Positions 35,302 through 39,288 of a stretch of 39,288 nucleotides of DNA are shown piece by piece (the stretch's first letter is position 1; every line of letters begins with the position of its first letter). The translations under genes and the position numbers were made by a program. The stretch lies in assembly GCA_937884175.1 (NCBI GenBank), contig CALGDB010000007.1, positions 1-39,288 on the forward strand. Direction: 5' to 3'. The notes below the pieces were generated by a model. That model had not been told where the DNA came from. It ran no database searches and was given only the letters and a program-made list of their open reading frames with translations. Source of the stretch: an uncultured Flavobacteriales bacterium. Lineage in GTDB: Bacteria > Bacteroidota > Bacteroidia > Flavobacteriales_D > Sanyastnellaceae.

Positions 35302-35910
35302 TTATTCGTTTGTTCCGGCAGGTGTGCCAAATTCTAATCGTGTGATGAAATCCTGTACGCGATTGGCCACCAATGTGTCCGGGGCGTAAGGTAGGTATTC
35401 ATTGTAGCGGATGAGCGCCGCTTCTGTTTTGCCCATTGCTTCATAGCAGCGGGCTGTAAAGAACAGACCGTTCGCATAGGTCGAATCTTCGCCCATGACG
35501 GTTTCAAAGCCGACAACTGCGCGGTCATAGGCGCCTTCCTCCATATCCAACATCGCCAATTGCCATGTGGCCTCAAGGTGACCGGGTTCCAAAGTGAGTG
35601 CCTCGGAGAAGCGCTCGCGGGCCTTGTCGAGTTGGCCGCTTTGGATACCAAAAATGCCCAGCCAAACCACCGCGTCCACGTTGGGCGGATCGGATTCAGC
35701 GAGGGCGCGCAGTGCGAGGATTCCCTCCATAGGGTTCTCGCCTGATACTTTTTGCACGGCAACTTCCACGGGATCGTCCGCTGCAACCGCTTCTGTGGGC
35801 AGCGCTGTGAGCTGCTCCGCATCTGCGGACTTGCGCGGCAACCACAGTATAACGGCCACAAAGGCCAAGCCCACTGCAATGGTCAAACCGATACCCGTCT
35901 GGCGATTCAT
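35302..35910 (-). CDS. Membrane-anchored TPR protein of unknown function
   Basis: A 202-residue protein with one N-terminal membrane segment (about 7-25, GLTIAVGLAFVAVILWLP), then a low-complexity linker and three or so tetratricopeptide repeats, e.g. VWLGIFGIQSGQLDKARERF and ANGLFFTARCYEAMGKTEAA. TPR proteins act as protein-binding scaffolds; the partner is unknown here. It is encoded 4 bases after HU and just before the 29-codon gene and rng. Confidence 0.8.
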   Translation of the reverse strand: MNRQTGIGLTIAVGLAFVAVILWLPRKSADAEQLTALPTEAVAADDPVEVAVQKVSGENPMEGILALRALAESDPPNVDAVVWLGIFGIQSGQLDKARERFSEALTLEPGHLEATWQLAMLDMEEGAYDRAVVGFETVMGEDSTYANGLFFTARCYEAMGKTEAALIRYNEYLPYAPDTLVANRVQDFITRLEFGTPAGTNE

Positions 35911-35914
35911 TTAC

Positions 35915-36205
35915 TTAATCGACTTTGACTTGCGTCTTTACGTTCTCGACGAAATCCTTCGCTGGCTTGAACGATGGGATATTGTGCGCGGGAATCTGGA
36001 TGGACTTTTTGGCCAAAATGTTTCGGCCCGTCTTCGCCGCACGCGTCTTTATGACAAAGCTTCCGAAGCCGCGCAAGTAAACATTTTCACCTCCTTCCAA
36101 ACTGTCACGTACTGAGCGCATAAATGCCTCTACCGTTGATTGAACGTCGTGTTTTTCCATACCGGTCTCCTCTGCAATCCGGTTTACGATATCCGCTTTG
36201 GTCAT
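35915..36205 (-). CDS. HU/IHF-family DNA-binding protein
   Basis: A 96-residue histone-like protein that bends and compacts DNA. The N-terminal helices MTKADIVNRIAEETG and the beta-arm motif GFGSF (46-50) followed by GRN (60-62) and IPAHNIPSFKPAK (71-83) define the family. The proline normally following GRN at the DNA-intercalating arm tip is Ile63 here, a pattern I believe common in Bacteroidota HU. The start is ATG 36205; the longer frame upstream is excluded by the promoter. It is the first gene of the HU-TPR-small protein-rng operon. Confidence 0.93.
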   Translation of the reverse strand: MTKADIVNRIAEETGMEKHDVQSTVEAFMRSVRDSLEGGENVYLRGFGSFVIKTRAAKTGRNILAKKSIQIPAHNIPSFKPAKDFVENVKTQVKVD

Positions 36206-36262
36206 CTTACTTGCTAGGTTTGTCTCTCTGTTACTACTGATATTATCCCTAAAAAAGGGGTG

Positions 36263-36270
36263 CAAAAATA
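36263..36270 (-). promoter_or_regulatory. -7 box of the HU operon
   Basis: On the minus strand TATTTTTG is an exact match to TAnnTTTG, about 57 bases before ATG 36205, with a T-rich TTTTTCG roughly 18-20 bases further upstream as a loose -33 element. A leader near 50 bases results. Confidence 0.55.
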
Positions 36271-36299
36271 GGGCTATTCCGTTGAAAACGAAAAAGGTG

Positions 36300-37409
36300 A
36301 TGCAAGAGAAATTGGAAGGCACGAACGCAGCCAGCTGGGCAGAAGGGCGGCATGCGCTGATCCGATGGTACCAAGCCCACCAACGCGCACTGCCTTGGCG
36401 GGAATCGCCACACCCTTACGCCGTCTGGCTCTGCGAAATCATCATGCAGCAAACCCGCATCGACCAGGGGTTGAAATACTGGAACACATTCATGAACACC
36501 TGGACCGATGTCCACGCCCTCGCATCAGCACCGTTGGACGACGTCCTCAAAGCATGGCAGGGACTGGGCTACTACAGCCGGGCGCGTAACCTTCACCGCG
36601 CGGCTCAGGCCATCGCATTTGAGCGCAGAGGCGTATTTCCAGAGACCGCCGAAGCGTGGAAAGCAATCCCCGGTGTGGGACCCTACACGGCTGCCGCCAT
36701 TGCATCCATTTCCTTCAACGAGCCCGTAGCAGCTATCGACGGAAACGTGCTCCGGGTCATCAGCCGGTACAGAGACATCCAAGACCCCATCGACCGGCCT
36801 ATCGGACGGAAACAGGTGGAGGCGTTCGCAACGGAGTGGATCCATCCGACCGAAGCCGGAACCCACAACCAAGCCGTGATGGAACTGGGGGCCCTGATTT
36901 GCAAGCCCACATCCCCAATGTGTTCGGCGTGTCCGCTCGAATCCACTTGCCTCAGCGCCCAACCCGATTCAAATGGAACGCCAATCCCACCCGTGAAGCA
37001 AGGCAAAACCAAAGTCAAATCAGTTCAGTTGGTCTTCAATGTGGTCACCAACGGCTCCCACGTATGGATGCGCCAACGCCCTGCGGATGGCATTTGGGGT
37101 GGGCTGTGGGAATTTCCAAGCCAAGAGCAATCGCTGGAATCGGAACTGCCCGCCGCTCCTCCGGCCGAAGCCAACCTCACGCCAACCGCCGTCCGAAGCC
37201 GCAGCGTGTGGGGTGAACCCTTCGAACACATCCTTTCGCACCGCCGGCTTCGATGCCGCTTCGTCATCTGGCACATCGACGGGGCGCCCGTCCTCAAAGA
37301 CGGCATATGGATGCCTTGGTCAGAAGCCGAGTCGAAGGCCCTTCCCCGGGCAATCGACCGGTGTTGGGAGCGTCTTGAAAAATCCTGCTCGGCGTTGGGT
37401 AATCTATAG
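36300..37409 (+). CDS. mutY: A/G-specific adenine glycosylase MutY
   Basis: MutY removes adenine mispaired with 8-oxoguanine. The 369-residue protein has E46 (CEIIMQQTR) and catalytic D147 (AIDGNV), the HhH motif IPGVGPYTAAAI (123-134), a [4Fe-4S] cluster from C201, C208, C211 and C217, and a C-terminal NUDIX-like 8-oxoG recognition domain (about 238-360). ATG 36300 is chosen; it gives an N-terminal extension of about 17 residues over the usual start. No -7 box was found in the gap shared with the HU promoter. ssb follows. Confidence 0.95.
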   Translation: MQEKLEGTNAASWAEGRHALIRWYQAHQRALPWRESPHPYAVWLCEIIMQQTRIDQGLKYWNTFMNTWTDVHALASAPLDDVLKAWQGLGYYSRARNLHRAAQAIAFERRGVFPETAEAWKAIPGVGPYTAAAIASISFNEPVAAIDGNVLRVISRYRDIQDPIDRPIGRKQVEAFATEWIHPTEAGTHNQAVMELGALICKPTSPMCSACPLESTCLSAQPDSNGTPIPPVKQGKTKVKSVQLVFNVVTNGSHVWMRQRPADGIWGGLWEFPSQEQSLESELPAAPPAEANLTPTAVRSRSVWGEPFEHILSHRRLRCRFVIWHIDGAPVLKDGIWMPWSEAESKALPRAIDRCWERLEKSCSALGNL

Positions 37410-37421
37410 CACAGCGTTCCA

Positions 37422-37429
37422 TACTTTTG
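37422..37429 (+). promoter_or_regulatory. -7 box of ssb
   Basis: TACTTTTG matches TAnnTTTG exactly and ends only four bases before the ssb ATG at 37434, pointing to a leaderless or near-leaderless mRNA. Confidence 0.55.
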
Positions 37430-37433
37430 ACGG

Positions 37434-37901
37434 ATGGCAGGAATTAATAAAGCAATCCTTGTAGGTAACTTGGGTAAGGATCCCGAAATGCGCTACACCC
37501 CCAACGGTGTAGCTGTTTGCTCATTCCCGATGGCAACGTCGGAGACGTACAAAGACCGCAACACCGGCGAACGCGTTACCCAGACTGAATGGCACAACAT
37601 CGTCATTTGGCGCGGCATGGCGGAAACCGCTGAAAAGTACCTGCGTAAAGGCTCGCAGGTCTACATCGAAGGTAAAATCAAAACCCGCTCTTGGGAGGAC
37701 CAGCAGGGCCTTAAACGCTACACCACCGAAGTCGTGGCCGACGTAATGCAATTGCTCGATCGCCCAAATTCATCCGGAGGAGCGGCCCCGCCAACGCAGG
37801 CCACTGCGCTACCGGCACAGCAGGCGCAACCAAAAGATCAGGCGCAGCCCGCTGTTCCCGCTGAGCGAGGGCCCCATAGCGCGGACGACCTGCCCTTCTA
37901 A
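37434..37901 (+). CDS. ssb: Single-stranded DNA-binding protein
   Basis: A 155-residue SSB. The OB-fold fills residues 1-110 ([50 protein letters not shown]); then comes a Gln/Pro/Ala-rich flexible linker and the acidic tip DDLPF that docks repair and replication proteins. In flavobacteria, as I recall, the order mutY-ssb-gldE-gldD is conserved, as here. Confidence 0.96.
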   Translation: MAGINKAILVGNLGKDPEMRYTPNGVAVCSFPMATSETYKDRNTGERVTQTEWHNIVIWRGMAETAEKYLRKGSQVYIEGKIKTRSWEDQQGLKRYTTEVVADVMQLLDRPNSSGGAAPPTQATALPAQQAQPKDQAQPAVPAERGPHSADDLPF

Positions 37902-37916
37902 CCGGAAAGCGACTTC

Positions 37917-39269
37917 GTGGAGCCCGACTTATATTCCATTCTTCTTGCAGCTGAAGCCGGCAGTGCCATGACTTGGGTGCCCTTCCTGATTATTGCGGGG
38001 CTGCTGTTGCTTAGTGCACTGGTCTCAGGCTCTGAAGTGGCGTTTTTCAGCCTGACGCCAGCCGACATTCAAGAGCTCGAAACGGCACGAGAAGCCGAAC
38101 AATCAGCCGCGGCCGAACGTGTCATTGATCTACTCAAAAAACCCGATCCCGACCGAGCACCACGCCATTTATTGGCGACCATTTTGGTCCTCAATAACCT
38201 GACCAATATCGTCATCATTTTGATTTCGACGGTGGCGATGGAACGCTTATTACCTGTTAATTCGCTTGAGCCATGGGTCTACTGGACCTTGCACGTCGGG
38301 GCTGTTACCTTCCTCATCGTACTCTTCGGCGAGGTGGTTCCCAAAGTTTACGCCACCAACAACCGGTTGCAGTTTGCCCAGTTCATGTCTGGGCCACTTG
38401 TTGTCGGACGTCAAATACTGACACCGGTGTGGAAACCGCTGGTACGGCTAGGCAATTGGGTCAGCAAGGGCGTGGATGTGCCCAATGCCGACCTTTCCGC
38501 CTCAGACCTCGAGCAAGTGCTGCAATTAACCGCCGACGACGAGCGCACGGATGAAGAGCAACGCATCCTCGAGGGCATCGCCGCCCTCGGCACCAAGGAT
38601 GCCAAACAGGTCATGACCGCGCGCACCGATATGGAGTCGGTCAGTTTAGAGGAGCAGTGGGAACAACTGCGCGCCCAGATTGTCGAATCAGGCTACTCCC
38701 GCATCCCCGTCCATAGCGGTTCGCAGGACGAAATTGTCGGCATCCTGCACATTAAGGACCTGCTTCCCTTCCTGACCGAATCCGAGGTGGTATGGATGGA
38801 GCTCATCCGTCCGGTATATTTCGTTCCTGAAAACAAAAAAATCGACGACCTGATGCGCGAATTCCAAGAGCGGAAAACGCACATCGCCATCGTCGTGGAC
38901 GAATACGGTGGGACAAGTGGCATCATTACCCTTGAGGACATCATGGAGGAAATCGTTGGGGAAATCGCCGATGAGTTCGACGCGGAAGAAATCGCTTACT
39001 CACGGTTAGACGAACGCACGTTCATCATTGAAGCCAAAACCGCCCTGATCGACGTATACCGCATTTTGAGCATTCCCGATGAGCCTTGGGAAGCCGCGAA
39101 AGGGGAAAGCGACACCCTGGGCGGGTTCATCACCGAACAAGCGGGCCGGATTTTGCGTAATGGTGAAGGCTTGACGTTTGAAGGGGTCGAAATGAAAATT
39201 GACGCGGCCACCCCCCGTAAACTGCTGCGCGTCAAGCTTGTGCTCCCCGAAACCGCCGTTGATGAGTAA
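37917..39269 (+). CDS. gldE: Gliding motility-associated protein GldE (CNNM/CorC-like)
   Basis: A 450-residue membrane protein with the CNNM/CorC architecture: an N-terminal DUF21 membrane domain (helices near 20-42, 88-108 and 120-140, [10 protein letters not shown] motif), two CBS domains (about 210-340, [20 protein letters not shown] and [16 protein letters not shown]), and a CorC_HlyC domain at the C-terminus. Genes of this type are annotated gldE in flavobacteria, where it suppresses gldD defects. GTG 37917 is chosen because the N-terminus MEPDLYS matches relatives; ATG 37968 would remove it. It lies 15 bases after ssb; the next gene starts inside its stop codon. Confidence 0.85.
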   Translation: MEPDLYSILLAAEAGSAMTWVPFLIIAGLLLLSALVSGSEVAFFSLTPADIQELETAREAEQSAAAERVIDLLKKPDPDRAPRHLLATILVLNNLTNIVIILISTVAMERLLPVNSLEPWVYWTLHVGAVTFLIVLFGEVVPKVYATNNRLQFAQFMSGPLVVGRQILTPVWKPLVRLGNWVSKGVDVPNADLSASDLEQVLQLTADDERTDEEQRILEGIAALGTKDAKQVMTARTDMESVSLEEQWEQLRAQIVESGYSRIPVHSGSQDEIVGILHIKDLLPFLTESEVVWMELIRPVYFVPENKKIDDLMREFQERKTHIAIVVDEYGGTSGIITLEDIMEEIVGEIADEFDAEEIAYSRLDERTFIIEAKTALIDVYRILSIPDEPWEAAKGESDTLGGFITEQAGRILRNGEGLTFEGVEMKIDAATPRKLLRVKLVLPETAVDE

Positions 39270-39288
39270 GGCGTACGGCATCGGATTC
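39262..39288 (+). CDS. Start of a downstream gene, probably gldD (truncated by window edge)
   Basis: ATG 39262 overlaps the gldE stop (ATGAGTAA) and opens MSKAYGIGF before the edge. Position after mutY-ssb-gldE suggests gldD. Only nine codons are seen, so identity rests on context. Confidence 0.4.

Overview
The window is a stretch of ordinary chromosome from a member of the Bacteroidota, most likely a Flavobacteriales relative with unusually high G+C for that order. The evidence is a set of type IX secretion (T9SS) and gliding genes (porU, a porP/sprF homologue, gldJ, porX, gldE), start codons without Shine-Dalgarno sequences, and repeated Bacteroidota-type -7 boxes (TAnnTTTG) close to gene starts. 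No mobile element, CRISPR array, phage gene or recombinase is visible. Genes are tightly packed and no gene-free stretch exceeds about 170 bases. The genus cannot be named from this sequence alone.

Layout. 1-2014 (-): the N-terminal 671 codons of the T9SS sortase PorU, cut by the window edge. 2184-4997 (+): porP/sprF and gldJ, closed by a strong hairpin terminator. 5088-7724 (+): murF and tyrS. 7725-8762 (-): a LuxE-like acyl-adenylating enzyme. 8829-9347 (+): a small lipoprotein, followed by a bidirectional terminator. 9416-13411 (-): a 1331-residue secreted mosaic protein with lamin-tail, cupredoxin and OB-like modules, Cys repeats and a dockerin-like tail. 13553-19272: rnhB and a family 4 glycosyltransferase (-), divergent from a flippase, a Wzz-type chain-length protein and a Wzy/WaaL-type protein (+), which together form a small surface-polysaccharide locus. 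19265-22718 (-): an RsbU-like phosphatase, efp and an OstA/LptA-like protein. 22777-22861: tRNA-Leu(UAG). 22945-28952 (+): tig, clpP, clpX, mutS. 28938-32251 (-): ald, tsaE, porX. 32353-33588 (+): an HD phosphohydrolase. 33592-36205 (-): rng, a 29-codon basic protein gene, a TPR protein, HU. 36300-39288 (+): mutY, ssb, gldE and the first codons of a further gene, probably gldD.

How the genes fit together. PorP and GldJ belong to the T9SS/gliding envelope machinery, PorU removes sorting signals from T9SS cargo, PorX is the cytoplasmic regulator of the system, and GldE/GldD are accessory gliding proteins. The large mosaic protein is secreted but lacks an obvious classical T9SS C-terminal domain. 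It carries a dockerin-like tail and two related copies of a lamin-tail/OB module, only one of which contains a copper-binding cupredoxin. That protein, the 29-residue basic protein gene, the efp-phosphatase pairing and the very short leaders implied by the -7 boxes are the points most worth a second look. I did not find a convincing new multi-gene system; most genes are conserved core functions.
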